Origin: Ciona savignyi
Lineage: Eukaryota > Chordata > Ascidiacea > Phlebobranchia > Cionidae
Direction: 5' to 3'
DNA length: 64,000 nt
NCBI GenBank assembly: GCA_000149265.1
Contig: CH003284.1
Location: forward strand, 289,039-353,038
Positions 21,001-26,434 of this stretch are shown here, in pieces. The notes under the pieces were generated by a model. It ran no database searches. It saw nothing but the letters and a program-made list of their open reading frames with translations, and was not told the DNA's origin. How positions within the stretch are numbered: the stretch's first letter is position 1; each line of letters starts with the position of its first letter. A program made the position numbers and the translations under genes.

Positions 21001-22906
21001 CTAGCTAGTCGGTTGTGTCCTTGGGCAAGGCACTTTACGGATATTGTCTGAACCCAGCGGGTTAATGGGTTCTACCAAATTGAAGGAACGTGTAAATCAT
21101 ATACAACACTGTAATAGCTCCGGTAACCCGACGGTGGGCGCGAGGTGATCTGACGATTGCCCGTGTGATAACCCCCTAGGTTTTCCCATTCACGGGGATA
21201 AACATGAATATCCTATCCTAAAATATAAAACGGTCTTGGTAACAAACACATCACGGGTACGTAGCCCGGTAAAAAAAAGATGTTTCTATCGTGTTTTGGC
21301 TTATACGAATCGTAATTCTATAAATTTGACTCAATTATAGTACTATTTGCGCTAGTATTTTAGAAGTAATAACACCCCAGCTTACTACTCTAAATTACGA
21401 ACATCCCACAAATGGGAGATTATTTGCATAACTCTCACCGGTAGTCGACTTTCACTGTAGTTAACACACTGTAATAGCTTCGGCTTTTTGAAATGCGGGA
21501 CAGATTCTGTTGCGCATAAATTTAATGTATGTTTTGTAGATTTGTATTTTCGTGGATAATTGAAAACCCGACTAGTCCCGCATTTAGCAGTAGGTCGATT
21601 TTGTCCTACGTTTGTTGGCAGTTTATAATACTATAAGTAAGATATACCCTATTTTTTCTGTTTTTTTTGGTTGTTGTGTGGACTGTTATCGCTGTTAGCA
21701 CATTGTCACCTATCAACAATAGTTTAACACGAGCGTTTAAACTTTGTGTATTTATTTTTAGCTTTTACGGTTTTGAAGCGCTTATAATGATTATCTAAAC
21801 CCGTTTTCACACGCTTTTAATTTCTTAATTGAGAGGATTTGTATAATATAAATAATACAATTTTATCTGTGTCAAGGATAGGATATTCATGTATATCCCC
21901 GTTAGTGGGAAAACCAAGGGGTTTAACACACGGACAATCGTCAGATCACCTCGCGCCCATCGTCGGGTTACCGGAGCTGTTGTGTTTGTGTGTGTTCCTT
22001 CAATTTGTTAGAACCCTTCTTAATCCGCTGGGTTCAGGCAATGTCCATTAAGTGTCTTGCTTTATCGAAGCTTATGGTAAAAAAGGAACTCGAAACTTAC
22101 GGTATAAAAGGGATATTATTGTTGTGCATCATGTGTTCTATTCCGCTTAATAAGTTCTTCGTGTATATATACATATATATAATATATATATGAACGCGCA
22201 TTGTTCTTCATTGGACCGGAGAAACGAGATTTTATTGCGAAAATATGAGGTGCAAAATGGAAACTGTTAACTCTGGATAAACAGCTTATAAATCAAATTG
22301 AGACTAAAAATCTCCATACCTCCAAAATCAGGAGTGTTTTCCTGCATGTGAATGTTCACTTGGAATGTATGAGTCTCGTCGAGTCCATACACACGTGTGT
22401 ATTGTAATAAGGTGTCTCGGATATGCGACGATACAGCCAGATTGTAAGCATCGTGGTACACAGCTAGATAAGTAAAAAGGAAGTTTGGATAGGATAGGAT
22501 ATTCATATTTATCCCCGTGAGTGGGAAAACCAAGGGGGTTAACACACGGGCAATCATCAGATCACTTTGCACCTGCACCGTCGGGTTACCGTAGCTATTG
22601 CAGTGTGTTGTGTATGATGGACACGTTCCTTTATTTTAGTAAAACCCATTAATTCGCTGGGTTTAGGCAATGTCCGTAAAGTGCCTTGCCCAAGGACACA
22701 ACCGACTAGCTAGCGACCAGTATCACACCTGCAACCTTTCGATTGAAAGGCGACGCACTTAACAGTCAGACTAAACGGCCGTTTGCTTTATGCTTTTACA
22801 GTTAAATGAAAATCTACTTACCGAATCGTAACAGGATTTTTAATTTTCCAGCGTTCGCGGAAGACCACGCAGAAATAATTAACATTAATCTCAATAATAA
22901 CAGCAT
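1..22906 (-). CDS. Ionotropic glutamate receptor-like gene, 20 exons, 3' end outside window
   Basis: Predicted ligand-gated cation channel subunit of the plasma membrane. Twenty exons on the minus strand join with matching phases into about 1155 codons: signal peptide (1-20), ATD (to about 646) with a repeat insert at 367-570, linker, S1 (about 680-785), M1, pore loop, M3 with an AYTAN motif, S2, M4, cytoplasmic tail. Exons: 22822-22906, 22320-22463, 20309-20456, 19354-19460, 18468-18597, 17243-17330, 16184-16444, 14929-15759, 14357-14500, 12633-12758, 11761-12010, 10600-10742, 9446-9612, 8411-8493, 7453-7591, 5837-5990, 4136-4266, 1251-1329, 636-770, 182-302. The iGluR fold is clear from WF pore, AYTAN, KRNPE and M4 signatures. 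The Arg, Thr and Glu/Asp that hold amino-acid ligands in GluA2 are not at their aligned places, so AMPA, kainate, delta or NMDA assignment is not possible by eye. Starts of exons 9 and 11 are least certain. The last exon ends in phase 1, so coding continues to the left. Confidence 0.88.
182..302 (-). CDS. iGluR-like exon 20: cytoplasmic tail
   Basis: Open frame between CCCACAG and GTGGGA: KDHYGFQKPSRVMDDEFENW and onward. Phase 0 in, phase 1 out, so more exons lie to the left. The acceptor follows the pyrimidine-rich tail of a SINE A copy by 14 nt. Confidence 0.72.
317..595 (-). mobile_element. SINE A, full length
   Basis: tRNA-derived SINE. Read on the minus strand it has an A-box-like GGTTTAATGCGACGCC start, a B-box GGTTCGAAAC, a body with CCTTGGGCAAG and CCCATTAATCCGC-type blocks, and a TATCC-repeat tail. 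Its tail lies 14 nt upstream of iGluR exon 20. It defines the family noted below as SINE A; boundaries are within about 10 nt. Confidence 0.85.
636..770 (-). CDS. iGluR-like exon 19: M4
   Basis: Encodes AFIGMYVFLALGMTGGVIIC followed by LFETLSVKYGG, a clear M4 helix plus the LFE/IE-type exit. 45 codons, phase 0-0, CCTAG acceptor, GTAAGT donor. Confidence 0.92.
917..1222 (-). mobile_element. SINE A, full length
   Basis: Same family, in iGluR intron 18. Tail at 917, head at 1222. Confidence 0.85.
1251..1329 (-). CDS. iGluR-like exon 18: S2-M4 linker
   Basis: Encodes FGNIEEKCENTESTLTSGDG, then GQLDLK: the Cys- and Ser-rich stretch and 'L.L' before M4. Phase 2 in (1 nt completes the Trp codon), phase 0 out (GTGAAA). 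The acceptor AG coincides with the edge of a SINE B copy. Confidence 0.83.
1330..1450 (+). mobile_element. SINE B, full length
   Basis: Second tRNA-like SINE: GTGGCTGAATGGTTAACGCG resembles an A box region, GGGTTCGAAACTTGG a B box, and an A-rich tail follows. Its 5' edge abuts the acceptor of iGluR exon 18. Confidence 0.8.
1557..2136 (+). repeat. Left terminal inverted repeat of the Kolobok-like element
   Basis: Pairs with 3317-3899 with scattered mismatches and short indels. The inner boundary is the shared CCTATTTCTTTCATG motif. Confidence 0.88.
2389..2674 (+). CDS. P2X7 C-terminal (ballast)-like cysteine-rich ORF in the Kolobok-like element
   Basis: ATG at 2486, with the same frame open upstream through a FEP motif near 2400. 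The pattern WCRCKNCILM, then ECLCCMNV, then CNTKSPYFSIICLDKEVLEV matches the Cys-rich signature 'WC.C..C..M....EC.CC.E....C......F..VCL...VL' of P2X7-C-terminal-like zinc domains. Known members occur outside P2X receptors, some in transposon-like contexts. Its start is unclear and an upstream exon may be missing. It converges on, and overlaps, the THAP ORF. Confidence 0.6.
2611..2994 (-). CDS. THAP-domain protein of the Kolobok-like element
   Basis: 127 residues starting MIGVYCFAPGCTNSYYSTRN. The C2CH zinc frame is visible: Cys6 and Cys11, then CSAHICDKDY with Cys and His spaced as in THAP domains, plus the basic linker KRLKQRI and the terminal 'VPTI' box. THAP is a sequence-specific DNA-binding fold common in P-element and Kolobok transposases. 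No catalytic domain follows; the rest is a short Ser/Thr-rich tail. It may be a DNA-binding exon of a larger spliced protein, or a stand-alone remnant. Its 3' end overlaps the convergent ORF ending at 2674. Confidence 0.82.
   Translation of the reverse strand: MIGVYCFAPGCTNSYYSTRNSNPPVLFHRFPHNDKKRLKQRIQQCKRSKLPGKRTAVCSAHICDKDYHSKIVFDSNGVAKMMKTNHLVKNTVPTILNFSDYDFKHSDQPSTSSATSRTSLSKQIIEK
3317..3899 (-). repeat. Right terminal inverted repeat of the Kolobok-like element
   Basis: Inverted partner of 1557-2136. Its outermost 44 bp are identical by eye. Confidence 0.88.
3938..4095 (-). mobile_element. SINE A, truncated
   Basis: Body and part of the head only; lacks the tail. Flanks the Kolobok-like element. 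Confidence 0.75.
4136..4266 (-). CDS. iGluR-like exon 17: S2
   Basis: Encodes QVGNGFYPYQSGLPVRRGMI, then INDNIANLRDTGILHNLELKW, matching 'G.G.......Y....I..AI..L.E.G....L...W'. CCCCAG acceptor sits in or at the edge of a SINE A tail. Donor GTAGCC, phase 2. Confidence 0.85.
4285..4579 (-). mobile_element. SINE A, full length
   Basis: Its pyrimidine-rich tail (minus strand) leads directly into the acceptor of iGluR exon 17. Confidence 0.85.
4650..4945 (+). mobile_element. SINE A, full length
   Basis: Forms a head-to-head pair with the 4285-4579 copy. Confidence 0.85.
5122..5430 (-). mobile_element. SINE A, full length
   Basis: Complete copy with GGATAGGATGGGATAAAATA at the tail. Confidence 0.85.
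5741..5822 (+). mobile_element. SINE A, tail fragment
   Basis: Last 80 bp only, ending 15 nt from the donor side of iGluR exon 16. Confidence 0.75.
5837..5990 (-). CDS. iGluR-like exon 16: S2
   Basis: Encodes ILWDYVKRNPETSV (like 'MW..M.....VFV'), then VRNGDYILIASFKDVVNAIA, where GluA2 has YA.L.E. The ligand-binding acid is replaced by Ser. Phase 2 in, phase 0 out (GTAATA). A SINE A tail ends about 15 nt past the donor. Confidence 0.88.
6022..6250 (+). mobile_element. SINE A, 5' truncated
   Basis: Starts within the head (GGTCGCTAGCTAG) and keeps the tail. Confidence 0.8.
6315..6455 (-). mobile_element. SINE A, fragment
   Basis: Tail half only. Confidence 0.75.
6903..7062 (+). repeat. Dispersed repeat R
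   Basis: Close copy of 14703-14870. Confidence 0.65.
7166..7430. mobile_element. hAT-like MITE (TCTCTAGTCGGC family)
   Basis: GGGGTGGGTATCTTCTCTAG to GTTGAGCATGTCTG. In iGluR intron 15, just past the donor of exon 15. Confidence 0.72.
7453..7591 (-). CDS. iGluR-like exon 15: end of M3 and start of S2
   Basis: Encodes SFMTQVNSGGITTLTQLASQ, then YGFIEGNPMLTKFL, matching 'AFLTVE.....I....DLA.QT...YG.....S...FF'. The GluA2 Ser-Thr ligand contacts are absent. ACAG acceptor, GTAGGT donor, phase 1 in, 2 out. Confidence 0.9.
7650..7822 (+). mobile_element. SINE A, 5' truncated
   Basis: 3' half beginning near the CCACCGGATTAATGG block. Confidence 0.75.
8044..8095 (+). mobile_element. SINE A, head fragment
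   Basis: tRNA-like head only (CCGGTTAGTCTGGTGGTTTA). Confidence 0.65.
8411..8493 (-). CDS. iGluR-like exon 14: M3
   Basis: Encodes SASLKILAGTWWCYVMLVVA ending AYTANMI, matching the M3 pattern 'SGRIVAGIWWFF....SYTANLAAF'. Phase 2 in, phase 1 out (GTGAGT). Confidence 0.93.
8799..8985 (+). mobile_element. SINE A, 3' truncated
   Basis: Head and body, no tail. Confidence 0.8.
9112..9400 (-). mobile_element. SINE A, full length
   Basis: Complete copy upstream of iGluR exon 13 in plus coordinates. Confidence 0.82.
9446..9612 (-). CDS. iGluR-like exon 13: M1 end and pore loop
   Basis: Encodes VCLLMTYINKNNPYEFKR (M1 end plus NPYE), then FLHSMWFNFASLVEQSSQML ending PK, the re-entrant pore loop (SLWF...QQG...PR in AMPA receptors). 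Glu aligns with the Q/R site. Donor GTAGGA, phase 2. Confidence 0.88.
9638..9826. mobile_element. MITE, GGGAAGGAGGG family
   Basis: Ends GGGGAAAACTAAAAGGAGGA and reversed GGACAACACTAAAAAGAGGG, with a core containing GGTTGGGATTAG. Family copies also at 9849, 28667, 29353, 47937, 48371, 52671 and 61770. Confidence 0.78.
9849..10028. mobile_element. MITE, GGGAAGGAGGG family
   Basis: Second tandem copy. The flank ATTGGGATTTTATTA precedes both copies. Confidence 0.78.
10066..10291 (+). pseudogene. Inverted partial copy of iGluR exon 9 and its flank
   Basis: Plus-strand sequence matches the minus strand of about 14432-14670. It includes TCTCCGACATCCCGAAGAG and part of exon 9, but carries TAG where the exon has CAG, and stops short of the donor. 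Confidence 0.8.
10600..10742 (-). CDS. iGluR-like exon 12: end of S1 and start of M1
   Basis: Encodes TVSITSSLMTSRLYFI, the place of the T-I-T-x-x-R ligand motif in GluA2, then WQFLAPFRNDSWLVLWTSL, the pre-M1 'FL.PF...W' signature. Phase 1 in, phase 0 out (GTTGCG). Leu stands where the ligand-binding Arg is expected. Confidence 0.86.
10838..11690 (-). mobile_element. SINE A split by a hAT insertion
   Basis: SINE parts 10838-10886 and 11450-11690 are separated by the hAT element at 10887-11441. Confidence 0.75.
10887..11441. mobile_element. Non-autonomous hAT element
   Basis: 555 bp. Ends CAGTGTTTCTCAAACT and AGTTTGAGAACCACTG, with a perfect 8-bp duplication ATATAAAG at 10879-10886 and 11442-11449. 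No transposase ORF. Confidence 0.88.
11761..12010 (-). CDS. iGluR-like exon 11: S1 of the ligand-binding domain
   Basis: Encodes NPPWLSWD, then TYKGFLYDVISKLSEQMGFT and EADIV, which match the S1 pattern 'PP.., G-(F/Y)-x-D-(V/I)..L...LGF.., (A/V)DIV'. The end is phase 1 (GTTGAG). The start (phase 0 after CACGAG) is inferred. Confidence 0.82.
12034..12335 (-). mobile_element. SINE A, full length
   Basis: Tail about 24 nt upstream of the proposed iGluR exon 11 acceptor. Confidence 0.82.
12633..12758 (-). CDS. iGluR-like exon 10: ATD-LBD linker and first LBD strand
   Basis: Encodes VHQLLAVGGWNG, like the VG-W turn at the ATD end, through DLPKRDLVIGVVW, like the LRV-T-V first LBD strand. Phase 0-0, TATGTAG acceptor, GTAAAT donor. 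A SINE A tail lies 24 nt upstream of the acceptor. Confidence 0.85.
12783..13079 (-). mobile_element. SINE A, full length
   Basis: Tail 24 nt upstream of the iGluR exon 10 acceptor. Confidence 0.85.
13668..13957 (+). mobile_element. SINE A, full length with expanded tail
   Basis: Complete copy whose TATCC tail continues into the array at 13958-14104. Confidence 0.88.
13958..14104 (+). repeat. (CCTAT)n pentanucleotide array
   Basis: About 29 nearly perfect 5-bp units, grown from the SINE A tail. Encodes YPILS repeats in a spurious ORF. Confidence 0.95.
14105..14290 (-). mobile_element. SINE A, diverged copy
   Basis: Opposite orientation to the 13668 copy and joined to it by the pentamer array. 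Confidence 0.65.
14357..14500 (-). CDS. iGluR-like exon 9: end of ATD
   Basis: Encodes SIVNPPFEIRTTQ to FDPCPFASKYVW, with a GTAAGT donor, phase 0. The start is chosen at CCCAAAG/A, the only AG keeping phase 0. The frame is open upstream to about 14548, so the true start could differ. An inverted damaged copy lies at 10066-10291. Confidence 0.68.
14703..14870 (+). repeat. Dispersed repeat R, A-rich 3' end
   Basis: About 170 bp (GTCCGCTATAT ... CGTCTTTTCCTGTTCC ... ACTGGGGCAAAAATGAATAA). Two other copies at 6903-7062 and 17393-17510. Possibly a retroposon tail. Confidence 0.65.
14929..15759 (-). CDS. iGluR-like exon 8: ATD segment with His/Thr-rich tandem repeats
   Basis: A 277-codon phase 0-0 exon (TTTTTAG acceptor, GTAAGT donor). 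The first 45 residues look like ATD helix (YAALLEKLDLPTADFNIRVY). Fifteen contiguous 11-residue units of HGHMTTTTQPN type follow, then a break (LAQGRMVAMEHNS), three more units and an Asn/Ser-rich end. The repeat lies in the extracellular part of the receptor. The unit is 33 bp, so copy number can change without a frameshift. Confidence 0.85.
15005..15624 (-). repeat. 33-bp coding minisatellite in iGluR-like exon 8
   Basis: About 18 copies of a 33-bp unit. Several adjacent copies are identical or nearly so, which implies recent unequal exchange or gene conversion. Variation is mainly in the last residues of the unit (QP, QL, QS, QT). Confidence 0.95.
15980..16020 (-). mobile_element. SINE A, tail fragment
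   Basis: Short diverged tail piece, with TATCC repeats at 16036-16056. Confidence 0.5.
16184..16444 (-). CDS. iGluR-like exon 7: ATD
   Basis: An 87-codon, phase 0-0 exon between CTCAG and GTTAGT. It has no strong motif, but is amphipathic and fits the second ATD lobe (FLNDGVRITFLHSS, then a long helix ending VLVHRQK). Confidence 0.8.
16505..16775 (-). mobile_element. SINE A, nearly full length
   Basis: Tail 60 nt upstream of the iGluR exon 7 acceptor. Confidence 0.82.
16937..17222 (+). mobile_element. SINE A, full length
   Basis: Tail ends about 20 nt from the donor of iGluR exon 6. Confidence 0.85.
17243..17330 (-). CDS. iGluR-like exon 6: ATD
   Basis: Encodes SYTRLIQIMSVARKIRLSTE and then NYHWFIPNV, the ATD region of 'helix, then YHF-type strand'. 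Phase 2 in, phase 0 out (GTAAGT). An antisense SINE A tail ends about 20 nt past the donor. Confidence 0.82.
17393..17510 (+). repeat. Dispersed repeat R, 5' truncated
   Basis: 3' part only. Confidence 0.6.
17731..18020 (-). mobile_element. SINE A, full length
   Basis: Complete, moderately diverged. Confidence 0.82.
18092..18381 (-). mobile_element. SINE A, full length
   Basis: Complete, next to the previous copy in the same orientation. Confidence 0.85.
18468..18597 (-). CDS. iGluR-like exon 5: ATD
   Basis: Encodes FQDIQEARTHGLDVVAFEEE, then LIQARRKGIR. CAG acceptor, GTAAGC donor, phase 1 in, phase 2 out. The LLQ-R-GIR part matches the ATD segment before the VLSC-like strand. Confidence 0.82.
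18603..18885 (+). repeat. Tandem repeat, about 59-bp unit, five copies
   Basis: Unit TTGGTTAAAATCTCAAAAAT then GTATAAAAATTCACAATTT. Lies directly upstream (minus strand) of the iGluR exon 5 acceptor. Confidence 0.9.
18984..19265 (+). mobile_element. SINE A, full length
   Basis: Complete, diverged head. Confidence 0.8.
19354..19460 (-). CDS. iGluR-like exon 4: ATD
   Basis: Encodes IFYLMPSDSGLMATFFKAVK and then YKWESAAVLYDKND, the classic ATD run of 'all-purpose helix, then a W-containing strand, then YD/ED'. Phase 2 in, phase 1 out (GTACAT). Confidence 0.88.
19664..19830 (+). repeat. Tandem repeat, about 18-bp unit
   Basis: Eight or nine copies of CTATTTGAACGCCACCT-like units. Related GCGCCAC motifs recur to 20060. 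Confidence 0.85.
20309..20456 (-). CDS. iGluR-like exon 3: ATD
   Basis: Encodes YSAVILAARRIDCEALAPYF, like the ATD strand with the ILGP-type turn, then VPFIQVTGSS, like the IPQIS strand. Phase 1 in, phase 2 out (donor GTGTGC), both consistent with neighbours. Confidence 0.85.
20479..20695 (-). mobile_element. SINE A, 5' truncated
   Basis: Tail 22 nt upstream of the iGluR exon 3 acceptor. Confidence 0.8.
20876..20932 (+). mobile_element. SINE B, head fragment
   Basis: Joined directly to the head of the next SINE A. Confidence 0.65.
20934..21221 (+). mobile_element. SINE A, full length
   Basis: Well conserved copy. Confidence 0.87.
21875..22062 (-). mobile_element. SINE A, 5' truncated
   Basis: Tail and body. 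Confidence 0.8.
22320..22463 (-). CDS. iGluR-like exon 2: ATD
   Basis: CTAG acceptor and GTATGG donor, phase 1 to phase 1. It encodes AVYHDAYNLAVSSHIRD and onward, fitting the start of a periplasmic-binding-type ATD. A SINE A tail begins 24 nt upstream of the acceptor. Confidence 0.8.
22487..22790 (-). mobile_element. SINE A, full length
   Basis: Fills most of iGluR intron 1. Tail 24 nt from the exon 2 acceptor. Confidence 0.87.
22822..22906 (-). CDS. iGluR-like exon 1: start codon and signal peptide
   Basis: ATG at 22904-22906 opens MLLLLRLMLIISAWSSANAG, a typical cleavable signal peptide with small residues near position 19. The exon has 28 codons plus 1 nt and a GTAAGT donor. The +1 phase fits exon 2. 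Confidence 0.85.
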
Positions 22907-23352
22907 TCTTATAGTATTTGAATCCCTCAAAATACAAACTATTTCACCTATAATAAATATTTAATCTATGGGGCAATAAAATGTTATTCAAAACTAATTA
23001 TAACCGTGTTTTAGAAAAGTATGGCTTGATTAAAACAATCATGATTATTACAACCAACTTAGACCTGCAAAATTACATTTAGCAATTTTTTTAACTTATT
23101 TTAAACTGAAACCACACAATTATATTTCTGACCTATTCTGAATCTGTTCATCTATTCAACTATTTCGTGGCGATTACAATTCAGTGTTATGTCAAACAAA
23201 ATAGGGTTATGTTGCTATGTGATTAAATGTTTCAGCATATTTGTTGGGAATTGTCTAATTATTTAATTACGCAACCGTGGCAACCCTATATTGACATTCA
23301 GTCGACCGACCAAATAAAAAGGAAATTGGTTTACATTTTAAAAGACCAAAGC

Positions 23353-23596
23353 GAACCGGTTAGTCCGGTGGTTTAGTGCGACGCCTTTCAACCGAATGGT
23401 GGTAGGTTCAAAACTGGTCGATAGCTAATCGGTTGTGTCTTTGGGCAAGTCACTTGCCTCACCAGCGAATCCTACTAAATTTAAGGAACGATTGTATCGT
23501 ATACATCATAATAAGTAACCCGACAGTGGGCTGATGATTGCCCGTGTGTAAACCCCCTTGGTTTTCCCATTCACGGGGATATGCATGAATATCCCA
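23353..23596 (+). mobile_element. SINE A, internally deleted
   Basis: Head and tail present, parts of the body missing. Confidence 0.78.
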
Positions 23597-23887
23597 TTCA
23601 GCAGATATGTTTGTGGGGACGAAATCCGCAGCAGACCTAGCTTGGACAACGTCACTTTCTACTTTGTCAAGTATGTTTTAGGCAAGTCACTTTACGCTTA
23701 CTATCCCAAACGAGGTAATTCGGATGGAAATGGGGAAATGTCATAATTAAACGTTCCTTTCGTTTAACGAACCATTTCCCCCCAACCTACACTTTAACCC
23801 TAATCGGACCTTCCTCTTCAATAAACCCTTAAATTTTTTCCCTTTTTTTTATTCGGTCTAGTTTTTAATCCTCGCTAAGCTCATTGC

Positions 23888-24020
23888 AAGGATGTACGGG
23901 TGTGTGACCAAATGGTTAACGCGACCGATACATATACCAACTATTATGTAAAATACGGTCCTAGTGACGAGCCCATTATGGGTTCGAAACTTGGCTCGGT
24001 AAAAAAAAATAAAAAATAAA
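23888..24020 (+). mobile_element. SINE B, full length
   Basis: Same family as 1330-1450, with an A-rich tail. Confidence 0.8.
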
Positions 24021-24106
24021 ATAAAAAAAGCTCATTGCAAGGTTCGTGTTTAAATTGAATGTTACATATAAATCAGGAACCAGTGAGGCCAGCCATTGGA
24101 CCCTAC

Positions 24107-24263
24107 TGTTACGTGTTTAAGTTTCTATTGTGACACAGAACCTTACCATCATCTGTTCTTGTGAGTGTGTGCTTTCGCCACGTTTGACGCGTGTTTTCAG
24201 TTGAACATCGTAGCGCAATGAGTGGCACGAATACAAAACCATACAGCAAACATGGTGCAAACA
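24107..24263 (+). repeat. 5' LTR
   Basis: 157 bp from TGTTACGTGTTTAAG to CATGGTGCAAACA. Identical by eye to the 3' LTR. It is very short for the class. Confidence 0.96.
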
Positions 24264-24276
24264 TGGTGTCAGAAGT
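24264..24276 (+). other. Primer binding site, tRNA-Leu type
   Basis: TGGTGTCAGAAGT directly follows the 5' LTR. It is complementary to the known 3' end of animal tRNA-Leu(CAG), including CCA. Confidence 0.75.
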
Positions 24277-24322
24277 AAAATAATTACTGCTAGAAGAACG
24301 AATTTGTAAGCGGCAAGCAAGA

Positions 24323-26434
24323 ATGGAGACAAATAGCAACCTTCCGATTCCAAGACCGATGAAAATAATGGGAGGAAATGTTTCGGAAAATTGGACATTC
24401 TTTATAGAGCAGTGGCAGAATTATGAAATTGCCACGGGATTAAATGCTAAGCAAGAGGTAGTTCGTATTTCGACCTTTCTTGTGGTGATGGGTGAGGATT
24501 GCTATCGGGTCTATAAGCATTTGCCTTTAAATGATGAAGAACAGAAAAGTATGGATCGTATCATAAAGAGTTTGGAAGAGCATTTTAAACCCCAGCGTAA
24601 CATTACATATGAACGTTTTATTTTTAACAGTGCCCGACAAGAAAAGGAAGAAACAATCGATCAGTTTGTAGCACGACTCAGGCAATTAAGCTCAACGTGC
24701 GAGTTCGGCGCTTTGCGAGAAGAGCTAATCAGAGACAGAATCGTCATCGGCGTGTACGATGCAGGCACACAAGCCCGTCTCCTAAAAGAATCCGAATTAA
24801 CATTAACTCAAGCAATATGTTACGGCCGAAGCAATGAACAAGCCCAATCACAAATTCGAAATATCAATCGTCCCCAAACGCAAGAAGTCAACTTTGTTAA
24901 TAAGTTTAGAAATACTCAAGCAGCGCAAGTGAAAAAATGTCGATACTGTGGAAAATCTCACCAGCGTGGAATACGACACTGCCCGGCTTATGGAAAAGTG
25001 TGCGGGTTATGCAACCTAAGAAATCATTTCTCTTCCGTGTGCGAACAGCGAGACAAGATCAAGCTCATCGACGCACAGGAAGAAGCGAACAATTCGGTTG
25101 ATTCGTCGTATCATGTGAGAGAGACAATTGGCTCAGTAAGATCAACCGGAAAACGATATTTCGTCACTCTAAAGGTAAATGCCAACGATTGTTCTCCCAT
25201 CTCCGTTAAATTCCAACTCGATTCTGGGTCCACATGCAATACCATTAATAAGAATATTTACAACCGAGCTGCACTCGGTTCTAACATCCGCAACAATGCT
25301 ACAAGGATTACGGCATACGGTGGAGCGTCCATTAAGTCGATTGGTCAATGTACGCTAAATTGCTTGTACAATGGCAAGGTACATAGAATGGATTTTCATA
25401 TTTTAAACGACGATTTGATGCCCCTATTATCCGGCGAGACGTGCGAAAAGCTTGGGTTAATGGAGTTTAAATTACCAGACCACTCGAATACCTGCCATTC
25501 TGTGACGTCATCTTTAAACATTGTGGAGAGATATGCTGATGTGTTCGAAGGTCTCGGAAGCCTGCCCGGCCTTTATCATATCGAGACGGACACTACAGTG
25601 TCCCCAGTGCAACATTTTCCACGGCGAGTACCAGTGGCTCTTCGGGAAGAGCTGAAACACCGAATTGACGATATGGTATCAATGGGTGTTTTAATTCCGG
25701 TCACTACGCCCACCCAATGGATTAGCAGCATGCTGGCTGTAAGGCGACCAGGTAAATTACGAATCTGCTTAGACCCTAAAGACTTGAATAAAGCAATTAA
25801 GCGTTCAAATTACCCTATGCCAACCATAGACGATATACTCCCTCAGTTGGCTAAAGCCAAAGTGTTTACAGTACTAGATGCAAAGGATGGGTTTTGGCAA
25901 GTAATATTGGATGAGGAGAGCAGTTTCCTTACAACGTTCTGGACCCCGTTTGGCCGCTATCGCTGGCTTCGTATGCCTTTCGGTATCTCATCCGCGCCCG
26001 AAGAATACCAGCGTCGACAACATGAGATTGTACAAGGTATGAATGGCATTGAAGTTATTGCGGATGACATTTTAGTCTATGGGTGCGGGGAAGATATGCA
26101 GCAAGCAATTAACGACCATGATACTAACTTAGAAAAACTGTTTAACCGAGCTCGACAAGTTAATTTAAAGTTTAACAGGAAGAAGCTTAAATTACGTCAG
26201 ACGTCGGTCACTTATATGGGTCATTTAATCACAAGTGATGGTTTAAAGCCAGATCCTGGTAAAATTGAATCTATTGTGAAGTTAGATGCCCCGACAGACG
26301 TCACAGGAGTGCAAAGACTAATTGGATTCGTTAACTATCTTTCCAGATTCCTTCCAAAACTCTCAGAAGTGTGCGAACCCCTACGTCGATTAACCGATAA
26401 AGCTGCTAGCTGGGGAGTGGACCACAAAGCATGA
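24323..26434 (+). CDS. Gag-protease-reverse transcriptase ORF of the LTR element
   Basis: 703 codons. Gag occupies about 1-200. Two Cys-rich zinc knuckles lie at 206-240 (CRYCGKSHQ and CGLCNLRNHF segments). The aspartic protease DSG triad is at 300-302. Reverse transcriptase spans about 420-645, with VLDAKDGF (517-524) and the catalytic ADD (580-582). The frame ends prematurely, just before RNase H. The change of frame occurs near the G run at 26412-26415. Gag and pol share one frame, with no frameshift signal between them. Confidence 0.93.
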   Translation: METNSNLPIPRPMKIMGGNVSENWTFFIEQWQNYEIATGLNAKQEVVRISTFLVVMGEDCYRVYKHLPLNDEEQKSMDRIIKSLEEHFKPQRNITYERFIFNSARQEKEETIDQFVARLRQLSSTCEFGALREELIRDRIVIGVYDAGTQARLLKESELTLTQAICYGRSNEQAQSQIRNINRPQTQEVNFVNKFRNTQAAQVKKCRYCGKSHQRGIRHCPAYGKVCGLCNLRNHFSSVCEQRDKIKLIDAQEEANNSVDSSYHVRETIGSVRSTGKRYFVTLKVNANDCSPISVKFQLDSGSTCNTINKNIYNRAALGSNIRNNATRITAYGGASIKSIGQCTLNCLYNGKVHRMDFHILNDDLMPLLSGETCEKLGLMEFKLPDHSNTCHSVTSSLNIVERYADVFEGLGSLPGLYHIETDTTVSPVQHFPRRVPVALREELKHRIDDMVSMGVLIPVTTPTQWISSMLAVRRPGKLRICLDPKDLNKAIKRSNYPMPTIDDILPQLAKAKVFTVLDAKDGFWQVILDEESSFLTTFWTPFGRYRWLRMPFGISSAPEEYQRRQHEIVQGMNGIEVIADDILVYGCGEDMQQAINDHDTNLEKLFNRARQVNLKFNRKKLKLRQTSVTYMGHLITSDGLKPDPGKIESIVKLDAPTDVTGVQRLIGFVNYLSRFLPKLSEVCEPLRRLTDKAASWGVDHKA

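Larger units (their letters stand above)
22907..24106. other. Spacer upstream of the iGluR gene
   Basis: About 1.2 kb of AT-rich DNA, presumably including the iGluR promoter. It contains one SINE A (23353-23596) and one SINE B (23888-24020). No coding exon was recognised. Confidence 0.6.
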
